Assembly (NCBI GenBank): GCA_029555925.1 | Contig: JAKPQU010000513.1 | Span: 1 to 24,701, forward strand | Source: Bacillota bacterium | GTDB taxonomy: Bacteria; Eremiobacterota; SpSt-956; JAKJGF01 | DNA length: 24,701 nucleotides | Direction of reading: 5' to 3' | In this document: positions 1 through 8,217 of the stretch, one piece after another | Layout of the letters: every line of letters begins with the position of its first letter | Position numbering within the stretch: the first letter of the stretch is position 1 | Position numbers and translations under genes: made by a program | Notes under the pieces: generated by a model | Told to the model about the DNA's origin: nothing | The model's input: only the letters and a program-made list of their open reading frames with translations | The model's database searches: none

Positions 1-1661
1 GAATCGGCTATATCTGCTTCGGAATTATCTCTGATATCACATCCGTTGCTTTTATTGTTAATAATATTGCATTTTTTTATAACACTCTTTGAGTTATTAT
101 AAATATAAATACCTTCTTCACGATTGCCGTTAATTTCAGAGTCAAATACCTTTACATTGGAATGTTCTCTTATATCCAGACCGTTATTGTTATTATTAAT
201 ATAACATTTATGAACTGTACCTCTGGATTCACAGAAATAAATGGCATCACTGTCAGAAGAGTTTGATATGGTAGAGTTTTTTATTTCAAGTTCAGACTTG
301 TCTTCTACAGCTATCTGGGGGTAGTTTTTCCCTCCTTTTCCGTTACCTTCAAGGATGGAATCAGATATTTTTACTTTAGAAGATTTTATATCTACACCGG
401 TTTTTATGCTTTTTATTATAGTACATTGTTTGATATCGGCCTTTGAGTGTTCTTCAAGACAGACGGCAATATTGGCCCGTATAATTTTGCAGTTATTCAG
501 TTCCAGATTTCCTGTTTTAACATGGATTAAACCGGTTTCTTTTTGTTTTTCTTCATTGGAATCTTCTGCATCTTCCACTTTTTGCTGTGTTTTTTCTATA
601 TCTTCATTTATGTAATTAAATACTATATTTTTACATCTAAGAGTACTGTTGTTTTTTATCAGAAAGGCCTGTTTTACATTTGATTTTATGATTAAATTAT
701 CCCCCTCTATGGAACAGATATCTCCTGTTATTTCTATTGTATTGTTTATAATATATTCTCCAGACATGACTATATTTTTACAGCATTTAATAAATGTCGC
801 AAAATCTATGATACCTTCTTTAAGTAATTTATTCCCGCATGTATTACTTTCTGCGAGCGAGTGTTTGAGAGAAGGATATGTATTGACAAGTTCCATCAGA
901 TTTGATATGTCGGCATAATCTGACATTATAATTGTTTTTTCATGGACCCTGTCAAAAGAAAGATTTTCTGATTTTATAAATGATTTTTCTTTTCCGCAGA
1001 TGGCAGTATTTACATGAGAAAAATCGCTGTTACAGATACTTACTTTACTGCTTCCCTCCGCTTCTATACGTACACCGTCAAATATCGTTTCGGTAAAGAG
1101 GACAGAACCGTTCAAAATCTTAATTACAGCCTCATTTTTTTTATTTTTTTTAAAAGTGACATGTTCGAAACTTATTGTTTTATCTGCCGGTATATCTATG
1201 ATAAGCTCATTTATATTAAATAATGATTTATGACCTTTAATTTCCTTCTCTATTTTTACAGTAATACTTTCTTCCAGATTCCATTGATCTTCTGGAAAGG
1301 TAAGAGATTTTTTATCGGAGAGGAGTAAATTTTTAAGAGATATTTCGCTGGTTATAGATTCATTACAGGTTATTTCTTCTTGAAGTAAAGACGAAGGAAG
1401 TTTACCAATAATAGATGGAGTTTCAGGTGTGACAGGGGGAATACCCAGTATAAAAGCAACCGCTCCGGCTATGTCCTGAGTATTTGTGCCATCTTCTTTC
1501 ATAGAGGCAATGTTATCTGCTATATTGCGAAAAAATAGTTCTAAATCTCCATTTTCTATAACTTTAACGATATCGTTATTATGACTCATGAATTTTGCTT
1601 TCAGATCTTCAATGCCAACGACAATTGAACCGTCTGAAAATTCTACATAGTTTGTCTTCAT
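1..1661 (-). CDS. Parallel beta-helix (PbH1-repeat) protein, C-terminus cut by window edge
   Basis: The minus frame is open from an ATG at 1659-1661 to the window edge, giving 553 codons and no stop. A GGAGGT Shine-Dalgarno lies 5-6 nt before the ATG. There is no signal peptide, so I infer a cytoplasmic protein. The first ~60 residues (VEFSDGSIV, then ENGDLELFFRNIADNIA) look like a small module I associate with the N-termini of kinase, FGE and repeat proteins of large bacterial genomes; that match is from memory. From about residue 375 onward there are clear right-handed beta-helix rungs of 23 residues, e.g. GLDIREHSNVKVFDSEINGN then GIYIYNNSKSVIKKCNIINN. Such folds bind or cleave polysaccharide, or act as scaffolds; substrate unknown. 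The ATG is 22 nt after the kup stop, so it is probably co-transcribed with kup. Confidence 0.85.
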   Translation of the reverse strand, partial: MKTNYVEFSDGSIVVGIEDLKAKFMSHNNDIVKVIENGDLELFFRNIADNIASMKEDGTNTQDIAGAVAFILGIPPVTPETPSIIGKLPSSLLQEEITCNESITSEISLKNLLLSDKKSLTFPEDQWNLEESITVKIEKEIKGHKSLFNINELIIDIPADKTISFEHVTFKKNKKNEAVIKILNGSVLFTETIFDGVRIEAEGSSKVSICNSDFSHVNTAICGKEKSFIKSENLSFDRVHEKTIIMSDYADISNLMELVNTYPSLKHSLAESNTCGNKLLKEGIIDFATFIKCCKNIVMSGEYIINNTIEITGDICSIEGDNLIIKSNVKQAFLIKNNSTLRCKNIVFNYINEDIEKTQQKVEDAEDSNEEKQKETGLIHVKTGNLELNNCKIIRANIAVCLEEHSKADIKQCTIIKSIKTGVDIKSSKVKISDSILEGNGKGGKNYPQIAVEDKSELEIKNSTISNSSDSDAIYFCESRGTVHKCYINNNNNGLDIREHSNVKVFDSEINGNREEGIYIYNNSKSVIKKCNIINNKSNGCDIRDNSEADIAD

Positions 1662-1683
1662 GATTACCTCCATTAAAGATATA

Positions 1684-3489
1684 TTATATTTCAAGCCTTG
1701 TAATAACTCCATGGAGTTTATTGGGAGGCAGTTTGTAAAACTGAACGAAAGAAGGAGTTAGATTTTTTATAGCTGCAAATATTTTCCATATAATATTCTC
1801 AGTATTTATATCTTCAAGTCCGTAGAATATGGATTTTTCCTCTATACCGGCTTTTTTTAGAATTTCTTCCACTTCTATGACTTCCATATACCCTGTTCTT
1901 ATTTCAAATACCCTGAGGCCGTCTGAAATTTTCTCTTTGAAATCAAAACTTATGCCGAAAGGTTCTTCCTGTCGTGACATTGATACAATAATATTATCTT
2001 CATAGATTATATTGTGGATAAACATGGTCCTTGCTATATAGGGAGGCATTCTGTTTATATCCCTTGCGAAAAACAGGGCAGACCCTGAAATTTTATTCAA
2101 TGTTTTGTAAGCTTCATTGTAATTTTCGAGAAATATACTTAAAGGTATGGATTTGAGTGATAGATAGAGCCTCTTTTGTCCCTGTGTATATATTAAAATC
2201 ATACAAAGAGGCAGCATGGCTATAATTATAGACCAGTAACCACCATGAGGTATTTTATAGGTATTTGATATAAAGAAGGCAAAATCTACAAAGGTTATAA
2301 TGAGGGCAATAAAAGATTTTATATAGTTTTTCTTTAAATAAAATATCCATGTTAACATAATACCTGTAATACTCATGGTGCCAGTAACGGCAAGGCCGTA
2401 TGCGGCAGCCAGTTTACTGGATTCTTTAAAGATAAACATTATAAATAACACGCAGGCCAGTAGAAACCAGTTTACAAAACCTATATAAATTTGAGAACTC
2501 ATTTCGGCAGATGTATAATCTATTTTAAACAGTGGCATAATATGAGTGGTTATACCCTGGTATACAATAGAAAACATACCGCTTATCATAGCCTGTGATG
2601 CTATAACTGTAGCAATAATACTCATAACAAGAAAAGGTATATATAGCAGGGTTGATTCATTATATAACATTCCGAACAATACAATTTTTGTATCGGGATG
2701 TTTTATAAGAAACGCGCCCTGTCCCAGATAATTAAGCAGGAGAGCAGGAAATACAAAGTAATACCACGCATTGATAATGGGTTTTCTTCCCAGATGTCCC
2801 ATGTCCGCATAGAGAGCTTCTCCTCCTGTGGCACAGAGAATAACTTCAGAAAGAACAAAAAAACCTTCCAGTCCGTTATGGAGAAAAAAGTTTACTGCAT
2901 AATAAGGATTCAATGACAGCATTATACGGGGATATTCTATGAGTGATATTATGCCTGACAGAGCAAGTGAACTGAACCAGATTATCATAAGAGGACCGAA
3001 AGATTTTCCTACCTTTTCTGTTCCGCTTTTTTGAATAACAAAAAGACTTATGGCAATTGCAGAAGCTATGATAATAAGTGTTATTTGTGCAGTTTTTGAG
3101 AATTTCGGTATAAGTAATATACCTTCTACAGCGCTCAGTATGCTGATAGCAGGCGTAATTACACCGTCACCAATAAGGAGGGATACGCCGATAAATGTGA
3201 GGAATGTTATAAAGGCTATCTGTCTTGTAGATTTCAGTTTACTTACAAGTATTTCTTTCAGAACAATGGTGCCTCCTTCACCTTTTTTGCCGAGACTCAT
3301 GGCAAGCCACGCATACTCAAGTGAAACGAGCACGGTAAGAGTCCAGAAAATAAGTGACAGAACACCCATTATATTTTTTTCCGTAGGGTGTATGATGAGG
3401 AAAATTGCTGTAAGAGTATATATAGGACTTGTACCTATATCTCCGAAAACTATGCCAAGAGATTTTATTATTCTGTTAATTTCATTCAT
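1684..3489 (-). CDS. kup: KUP-family potassium transporter
   Basis: This 601-residue protein has the usual Kup length and is a K+ uptake permease (probably K+/H+ symport) of the inner membrane. The family signature GIVFGDIGTSPIYT is at residues 12-25. About twelve hydrophobic segments follow, then a soluble C-terminal domain from about residue 460. The ATG at 3487-3489 is the only plausible start, since the frame closes upstream without another ATG. No good Shine-Dalgarno precedes it. Instead one arm of the dispersed repeat (3503-3520) lies 13 nt upstream. The long leader contains two promoter-like signals (3734-3762 and 3665-3673). The beta-helix gene follows 22 nt downstream. Confidence 0.95.
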   Translation of the reverse strand: MNEINRIIKSLGIVFGDIGTSPIYTLTAIFLIIHPTEKNIMGVLSLIFWTLTVLVSLEYAWLAMSLGKKGEGGTIVLKEILVSKLKSTRQIAFITFLTFIGVSLLIGDGVITPAISILSAVEGILLIPKFSKTAQITLIIIASAIAISLFVIQKSGTEKVGKSFGPLMIIWFSSLALSGIISLIEYPRIMLSLNPYYAVNFFLHNGLEGFFVLSEVILCATGGEALYADMGHLGRKPIINAWYYFVFPALLLNYLGQGAFLIKHPDTKIVLFGMLYNESTLLYIPFLVMSIIATVIASQAMISGMFSIVYQGITTHIMPLFKIDYTSAEMSSQIYIGFVNWFLLACVLFIMFIFKESSKLAAAYGLAVTGTMSITGIMLTWIFYLKKNYIKSFIALIITFVDFAFFISNTYKIPHGGYWSIIIAMLPLCMILIYTQGQKRLYLSLKSIPLSIFLENYNEAYKTLNKISGSALFFARDINRMPPYIARTMFIHNIIYEDNIIVSMSRQEEPFGISFDFKEKISDGLRVFEIRTGYMEVIEVEEILKKAGIEEKSIFYGLEDINTENIIWKIFAAIKNLTPSFVQFYKLPPNKLHGVITRLEI

Positions 3490-3502
3490 ATATTTTAGAT
3501 AT

Positions 3503-3593
3503 TTACTGACCTGAGCATAAGTATTTAAGAAACGCTTTTTTGTTACGCCTCACGAGAGCATATATGTATTATTTGTGATTAACCCAGTAATTA
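3503..3593. repeat. Dispersed inverted-repeat element, copy A
   Basis: The left arm TTACTGACCTGAGCATAA is at 3503-3520, and a diverged right arm ending CCCAGTAATTA finishes at 3593. The left arm is identical to that of copy B (19614-19631), and the interior GTTACG...CACGAGAG block and the ATGTATTATTT block are also shared. The interior contains two heptads on the minus strand (GTGAGGC, GTAACAA). The element lies in the kup leader and ends 13 nt before the kup ATG, so it is probably transcribed. Confidence 0.85.
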
Positions 3594-3638
3594 TTTATAC
3601 GTATTCTCTTCTCACCAGTCAGTTAAATACTCGCAACC

Positions 3639-3654
3639 CGAAATAATTATTTCG
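3639..3654. other. Perfect 16-bp palindrome in kup leader
   Basis: CGAAATAATTATTTCG reads the same on both strands. It lies 150 nt before the kup start and just downstream of the extended -10 at 3665-3673, so it is placed to be an operator. A weak RNA hairpin is the alternative. The rest of the 3490-3774 spacer is very AT-rich and holds only the promoters and repeat copy A. Confidence 0.6.
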
Positions 3655-3664
3655 TTAAATAATT

Positions 3665-3673
3665 ATTATATCA
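3665..3673 (-). promoter_or_regulatory. Extended -10 promoter candidate for kup
   Basis: On the minus strand this reads TGATATAAT, a perfect extended -10 (TGN-TATAAT). No convincing -35 is present, as is common with extended -10 promoters. It would start transcripts near 3658, giving a leader of about 170 nt containing the palindrome and repeat copy A. Confidence 0.45.
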
Positions 3674-3733
3674 TGTTTTTATAAAAATTAATATAATAAT
3701 CTTCTATTTTTTCCTTAAAATTTATAAATAGAA

Positions 3734-3762
3734 ATTATACTAAAAAATTTTTTACCTGGCAA
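3734..3762 (-). promoter_or_regulatory. Sigma70-type promoter for kup operon
   Basis: On the minus strand TTGCCA (3757-3762, 5/6 match) is followed after exactly 17 nt by TATAAT (3734-3739, 6/6). The promoter begins just after the dapF stop codon at 3775 and points to kup. It would give a leader of roughly 235 nt, so kup can be transcribed independently of the sugar operon. Confidence 0.65.
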
Positions 3763-3774
3763 TAGATAAAAAAA

Positions 3775-4584
3775 TTATCCTTTCATCCATGCCGTTTTTA
3801 CGGAGAGTTCTCCTGTGAATATATATTCTGCGGGACCTGTCATATATATGTGGTTGTCTTTTTCAGACCATTCTATAAAAAGTGGGCCTCCCGGCAGATT
3901 TATTGTTGCCTTTCTGCAGAGGAGATTATTTTTTACGCCTGCTGCTATTACTGCACAGGCACCGGTGCCACAGGCAAGGGTTTTTCCTGCCCCTCTTTCC
4001 CATACTTTAACGGAAGCTTCATGTTTATTTATGACATGGACAAAATCTACATTTGTTTTTTCAGGGAAGAGGGGATTAATTTCTATTTTCCTGCCTTTTT
4101 CTTCCCAGTCTTCCGGTATTTCGAAAATTACTGCATGTGGCGGCCCTGTTGATACAGACGTAAAATAAAAAGTTTCGTCTTCAACGTCCAGAGCTTGAGA
4201 TATTTCTTTAAAAGAAGGTTCTCCCATATCAACAAGGATTTCTGTTATATTGCCCTTTTCTTCTATTATTTCCGTCACTATTGAGCCTGCCATTGTTTCT
4301 ATGGCGAATTTTTTCTCTTTTGCCATGCCTTTTTCATAGATATACTTTGCAAGACACCTTATGCCGTTTCCGCACATTTCCGCTTCCGAACCGTCTGAAT
4401 TGAAGATCCTCATTTTAACTGTTTCTTTTTCGGAAGGTAAGACGAAAATAACCCCGTCTGCTCCTATTCCTCTGTGGCGGTCACAGGCTTTAAGTGCAAA
4501 GTAATTCATCGAATCACTCTGTAAAAAATTTCCGTCCATAATTATGAAATCGTTTCCGAGACCATGCATTTTTACAAAGTTCAT
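3775..4584 (-). CDS. dapF: Diaminopimelate epimerase
   Basis: This cytoplasmic enzyme converts LL- to meso-diaminopimelate, the precursor of lysine and of DAP-type peptidoglycan; it is cofactor-independent and uses two cysteines. Both catalytic cysteines are visible: C71 in MCGNGIRC and C205 in LACGTGACA. The N-terminal MHGLGNDFI and the SDGSEAEMCGNG motif are canonical, and 269 residues is the normal length. The usual GNPH/GVPH substrate loop here reads GPPH (147-150). An AAAGGTG Shine-Dalgarno precedes the ATG. It is the last gene of the long minus-strand run and lies 38 nt after the HAD-IIA gene. It is a housekeeping gene attached to a glycan cluster. Confidence 0.97.
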   Translation of the reverse strand: MNFVKMHGLGNDFIIMDGNFLQSDSMNYFALKACDRHRGIGADGVIFVLPSEKETVKMRIFNSDGSEAEMCGNGIRCLAKYIYEKGMAKEKKFAIETMAGSIVTEIIEEKGNITEILVDMGEPSFKEISQALDVEDETFYFTSVSTGPPHAVIFEIPEDWEEKGRKIEINPLFPEKTNVDFVHVINKHEASVKVWERGAGKTLACGTGACAVIAAGVKNNLLCRKATINLPGGPLFIEWSEKDNHIYMTGPAEYIFTGELSVKTAWMKG

Positions 4585-4622
4585 ATTGCAACACCTTTAT
4601 TAAAGAAGTAGGACGAACCTTT

Positions 4623-5390
4623 TTATCTGAAAAATTCTTTTATCAATAAAATATTCTCTAATACTATCGTATTGGCACCGTTAAAAAATTTTTCAGAAGA
4701 AATCAATACAGACGGACATCCGTATCTTTTTGCCATTTCTATATCAGTTTCTACGGAATCGCCGACAATCATAATTTCATTCCTCTGTAAATTCCAGTCT
4801 TTTGCTAACAGTTCAATCATATAGGTATTTGGTTTCCCTGCCAGAAAATCAATTTTTCTGTTCAGTGCTTCTTCCACAGCAGCCACAATGGCTCCGCATC
4901 CGGGCATTAATTTATTGTCTTCTACCGGGTAGGTTCTGTCTCGGTTACATGCTATAATTTTGCAATTACTTTTAATAACTATATTTATAGCTTTTGCAAG
5001 TCCTGCATAGTCGAAATCATGATGGAGTCCTATAACCAGGGCTTTTACTTCTTTCGGATCATCACTGATACTGATGTGATGCTCGATTAATTCTTCAATG
5101 AGTTCGTCTGAACCGAGACAGTAAACGTGTTTTATATTATGTTCCATGAGGTATAGAGCAGTTGCAGAGGTAGAATTATATATTTCCTGCAACGTTAACT
5201 CAAACCCCATATGTGAAAGTTTTTCATATATTTCCCTCCGGCTTTTTCTGGAGTTATTTGTAAAATAAAAAATCTTTATATTTTTTTCTTTCAGGAATTT
5301 AAATAAATCCGAAACTCCTTCTACAGGTCTGTTACCGTAATAGACGGTTCCGTCAAGATCAAATGCTATTGCCTTAATGTTATTTATCAA
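4623..5390 (-). CDS. HAD-IIA family phosphatase (NagD-like)
   Basis: This 255-residue cytoplasmic phosphohydrolase belongs to the NagD/phosphoglycolate/4-nitrophenyl phosphatase group. Motif I is AFDLDGTVYY with nucleophile D11 and acid D13. Motif II is FTNNSRKS. The C2-cap region with AGKPNTYM and motif IV (VGDSVETDIEMAKRYG) completes the fold. The true substrate cannot be told from sequence; a sugar phosphate or nucleotide-related phosphate is likely. Its ATG overlaps the end of the glycosyltransferase gene by 11 nt, which implies translational coupling and suggests a role in the glycan pathway. Confidence 0.9.
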   Translation of the reverse strand: MINNIKAIAFDLDGTVYYGNRPVEGVSDLFKFLKEKNIKIFYFTNNSRKSRREIYEKLSHMGFELTLQEIYNSTSATALYLMEHNIKHVYCLGSDELIEELIEHHISISDDPKEVKALVIGLHHDFDYAGLAKAINIVIKSNCKIIACNRDRTYPVEDNKLMPGCGAIVAAVEEALNRKIDFLAGKPNTYMIELLAKDWNLQRNEIMIVGDSVETDIEMAKRYGCPSVLISSEKFFNGANTIVLENILLIKEFFR

Positions 5391-6315
5391 AATTGATTCT
5401 TTCCTTTTCTATTACAAGAGGTCTATTTTTTATTTGAGTATAAATAGCAAGAATATATTCTCCTATAATACCAATAAAGAACAGTTGAACAGAAGAGAAA
5501 AAGAATAGACCTATAACCATTGGGGCCATACCTACTGTAAATTCATCCCAGAATACCAGTTTGTAAATAAAATATATAAAAGCCACGCATAAACTGAAAG
5601 AGGCAACACTAAAACCAATAAATGTCGCAAGTCTTAAAGGTATCTTGGAGTGATTTACAAAACCGAGCATAGCCATATCATAAAGGGTATAAAAATTATT
5701 TTTTGTAATACCTCTTTCTCTTCTGGGTTGAACATATTCAATTTCTGCTCTCTTAAATCCAAACTCTGTAATAAATCCTCTGAAATAAGGATATGGTTCA
5801 TCTATGTTTCTTAATAAATCAATAAATTTTTTATCGTACAAACCATAGCATGTAAAGTTTTTTATCTGTTCAATTTCTGATATGTGTCCGATCAAATTAT
5901 AATAGAATTTTCTTATAGAGAACATTAACCAGTTTTCTTCACTTTTAGATTTAATTCCTATTACAATTTCATTGCCTTCTTCCCATTTTTTTATAAACTC
6001 TTTGATCAGGCATGGAGGATCTTGCAGATCGGCAACTATATAGATAACAGCGTCTCCATAACATTGTAGAATTCCGTAGTATGGAGAACGGATATGGCCA
6101 AAATTTCTATTGTTTACTATAATTTTGACTCTTTTATCTTTCTGTGCGATTTTCTTTAAAATCTCAACAGTTCTATCTTTAGAAGCATTGTCAATAAATA
6201 CATGCTCATAGTCATAATTGGATAAATTTTGAAATTGTTCTTGTACCTGTTTATATATTTCTTCAATATTTTCTTCTTCGTTATAACAGGCAGTTAATAC
6301 ACTTATTTTTTTCAT
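5380..6315 (-). CDS. Family 2 glycosyltransferase, GtrB/ArnC/DPM-like, two TM segments
   Basis: This inverting GT-A enzyme probably moves a sugar from a nucleotide donor onto a polyprenyl phosphate at the inner face of the membrane. Visible features: SVLTACYNEEENIEE (residues 5-19), DNASKDRT (42-49), the metal/nucleotide site VADLQDPP with D96 and D99, and QPRRERG near 200, a hallmark of polyprenyl-phosphate glycosyltransferases. Two hydrophobic segments at about 228-252 and 261-287 anchor the C-terminus, as in GtrB and ArnC. It starts 6 nt after the radical SAM gene and overlaps the HAD-IIA gene by 11 nt. Its sugar donor may be the product of this cluster; that is inference. Confidence 0.9.
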   Translation of the reverse strand: MKKISVLTACYNEEENIEEIYKQVQEQFQNLSNYDYEHVFIDNASKDRTVEILKKIAQKDKRVKIIVNNRNFGHIRSPYYGILQCYGDAVIYIVADLQDPPCLIKEFIKKWEEGNEIVIGIKSKSEENWLMFSIRKFYYNLIGHISEIEQIKNFTCYGLYDKKFIDLLRNIDEPYPYFRGFITEFGFKRAEIEYVQPRRERGITKNNFYTLYDMAMLGFVNHSKIPLRLATFIGFSVASFSLCVAFIYFIYKLVFWDEFTVGMAPMVIGLFFFSSVQLFFIGIIGEYILAIYTQIKNRPLVIEKERINFDK

Positions 6316-6321
6316 AATACA

Positions 6322-7341
6322 TCATTTTTGGGGGAATTTCCGTTTTACCCTTTCTAGTATTTTTTCTCTATATTGATCAATATTATCCGGAACTATCTGT
6401 AGATAATAACATGTTGCACAGGCTTTATTTTCATTGCGTCTACATTCTAAATGCATCTTCTGAAACTTATATAATTCTTCTCCTTCCCATATTTCTTTAA
6501 GAGATTTAATATTACAGTCTCCTACAGTCGTATTATGTGACCAGTCATTACCGCATACTGAAACAGTTCCGTTAAAATTGATAGCCATTATATAAAACGG
6601 ATAAACACAGACTTCTTTAGGTATCAACGGCAACCCGTCATATGTATCAGGATTTGTGCCGAGAGTAAAATCTTTTATATCTGAATATGACCATCCCATT
6701 AATTTTTCAATGCCCACATAATCACTGATATGTTCAAAATCACTGTAGAATTTATCCATTTCATCTTCGGTTAATTGTGTATCAGCGATTTTTATATACA
6801 GTTTACACTGCCCTCTTTTGGAAAAAAAATCGCCAATATTATCTTTAAATTTTTCATAATCTATTTTTACATTTGCCACCTTTAAATATCCTTCTGCACT
6901 TACAGATTCGACTGATATGCATATTAAATCCATACCTGCTTCAATAATCTTACTATTCAATTCAGGATTGAGTAAAGCTCCGTTTGTTTTAGTCCAGATT
7001 CTTTCAACTACATCTGCATCCTTTAAATATTTGATCATATCAGGAAATTGTTTGTGAACCAGAGGTTCTCCGTCTTTATATAGATTGGCCAGTTTTATTT
7101 TATTCTTAAATTGTTTTAAATCCTTAACGATTTTTTTATATAATTCATAATCCATGCTACCAGAAGGTCTATTAACTTGTTTTAAAAGTTCCCTGTCTCC
7201 TGTCGGACAGAATATACATTGAAAATTACATAAATTAGTCGGCTCTATGTATATTGCAAAGGGCGTATCTATTGGAATAATATCCTCCAGCTTTTGCCTA
7301 TTTTGAGCCCTTAATTCTTTTGCTTCAATTTTTTTACTCAT
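6322..7341 (-). CDS. Radical SAM protein with SPASM-type C-terminal domain
   Basis: In this 339-residue protein the radical SAM cluster motif C38-x3-C42-x2-C45 (LCNFQCIFC) follows a short N-terminal tail. The C-terminal third has SPASM-like cysteines: CVYPFYIMAINFNGTVSVCG, then CRRNENKACATC. This domain holds one or two auxiliary Fe-S clusters. Family members modify peptides or act on sugars and alcohols. The setting between an SDR and a glycosyltransferase favours a sugar substrate, but this is inference. Its GGAAGGT Shine-Dalgarno lies within the last codons of the SDR gene, so translation is coupled. Oxygen-sensitive chemistry fits the anaerobic outlook of the window. Confidence 0.9.
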   Translation of the reverse strand: MSKKIEAKELRAQNRQKLEDIIPIDTPFAIYIEPTNLCNFQCIFCPTGDRELLKQVNRPSGSMDYELYKKIVKDLKQFKNKIKLANLYKDGEPLVHKQFPDMIKYLKDADVVERIWTKTNGALLNPELNSKIIEAGMDLICISVESVSAEGYLKVANVKIDYEKFKDNIGDFFSKRGQCKLYIKIADTQLTEDEMDKFYSDFEHISDYVGIEKLMGWSYSDIKDFTLGTNPDTYDGLPLIPKEVCVYPFYIMAINFNGTVSVCGNDWSHNTTVGDCNIKSLKEIWEGEELYKFQKMHLECRRNENKACATCYYLQIVPDNIDQYREKILERVKRKFPQK

Positions 7342-7344
7342 TTT

Positions 7345-8103
7345 TTACCTTCCCATCCATCCACCGTCAACCAGTAATATATGACCATGGACATGTTTAC
7401 TTGCATCACTTGCTAGAAATATAAGTGGTCCTACAATATCTTCCGGTTTCCCGAATCTTCCGGCAGGTATTCTTCCTTTTAATTCATTTGATTTAACCGG
7501 ATCTTTAAATACATTTGATGCCATATCTGTTTCAAATAGTCCCGGAGCTATTGCATTTACATTAATATTTTTTCCTGCCAGTTCATTTGCCAGAGATTTT
7601 GTTAGACCTACCAGACCATGTTTTGCTGTTACATAGCCTGCTATATATCTTGCTCCCTGGAAACTACTGATAGATGCTATTTGAATGATTTTTCCTCCGC
7701 CCTGCTCTATCATTACTTTTGCCGCCTGCTGTGACAATTCAAATATTGCCGTTAGCATTAAATTTAGATCATAATCCCATTGTTCATAACTGTAGTTTAA
7801 AATGTCATTGTAATATTGAACACCGGCATTATTAACCAGTATATCCAGTTTACCGTAATGATTAACAACTCTATCGATCAATCCTCTACGCTTTTCCCTT
7901 ACCGATAAATCCACATTCAAATAGAATAATTCGCCGTCTGTTTTATCAATTTCCCGTTCAAGTTCGCTGCATTCTTCTGATTTTGCTGCAACTGCTATTT
8001 TAACTCCTTCTCCGGCAAGTCCTATAGCCATTGCTTTGCCGAGTCCCCTTCTTCCACCAGTTATAAGTGCTACTTTATTCTTTAAATTGAACAGCTCATT
8101 CAT
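7345..8103 (-). CDS. Short-chain dehydrogenase/reductase, KduD/gluconate 5-dehydrogenase-like
   Basis: This is a 252-residue classical SDR. It has the NAD(P) motif TGGRRGLG (15-22), NNAG (91-94), the catalytic serines in SISSFQG, and Y157-x3-K161. The tail INVNAIAPG and LVDGGWMGR strongly resemble KduD (2-deoxy-D-gluconate 3-dehydrogenase). A sugar or sugar-acid alcohol/ketone is the likely substrate. I chose the ATG at 8101-8103 because GGGAG lies 8-9 nt upstream. The longer in-frame ATG at 8139 has no ribosome site and its extension overlaps a different open frame that looks coding (8096-8188). It follows the NeuB-like gene, so it may process that sugar. Confidence 0.9.
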   Translation of the reverse strand: MNELFNLKNKVALITGGRRGLGKAMAIGLAGEGVKIAVAAKSEECSELEREIDKTDGELFYLNVDLSVREKRRGLIDRVVNHYGKLDILVNNAGVQYYNDILNYSYEQWDYDLNLMLTAIFELSQQAAKVMIEQGGGKIIQIASISSFQGARYIAGYVTAKHGLVGLTKSLANELAGKNINVNAIAPGLFETDMASNVFKDPVKSNELKGRIPAGRFGKPEDIVGPLIFLASDASKHVHGHILLVDGGWMGR

Positions 8104-8188
8104 ATAGTTTCTCCCGTTCTTTATCAGAAATACGTCCATATAAATTATTTAGATAAGTTTCTACATAGTTTTCCTGTAAAGCTTTATT
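8096..8188 (-). pseudogene. Possible 3' remnant of a lost operon gene
   Basis: A 30-codon open stretch without a start codon, closed by TAA upstream, ends in a TGA that overlaps the SDR start as ATGAATGA, a classic operon junction. The peptide looks like a real protein C-terminus: acidic/basic and helical, ending ISDKEREKLYE. The most economical reading is that a gene between the NeuB-like and SDR genes was deleted and left only its tail. Chance openness of a short AT-rich frame is the alternative. Family not recognised. Confidence 0.35.
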
Positions 8189-8217
8189 TTAAGTCCTTTA
8201 AAATTATGCAAAAAATG

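Noticed and set aside
355..1223. Small plus-strand open frames opposite the beta-helix gene
   Set aside because: They are antisense to a continuous 553-codon frame with a good ribosome site and clear repeats, and show no family features.
3490..3774. c-di-AMP (ydaO) riboswitch before kup
   Set aside because: The leader is AT-rich and lacks the GC-rich helices and conserved GGUG/GCC elements I would expect.
8104..8139. Longer SDR start at 8139
   Set aside because: No ribosome site, and its extension overlaps another coding-like frame; the ATG at 8103 has GGGAG.
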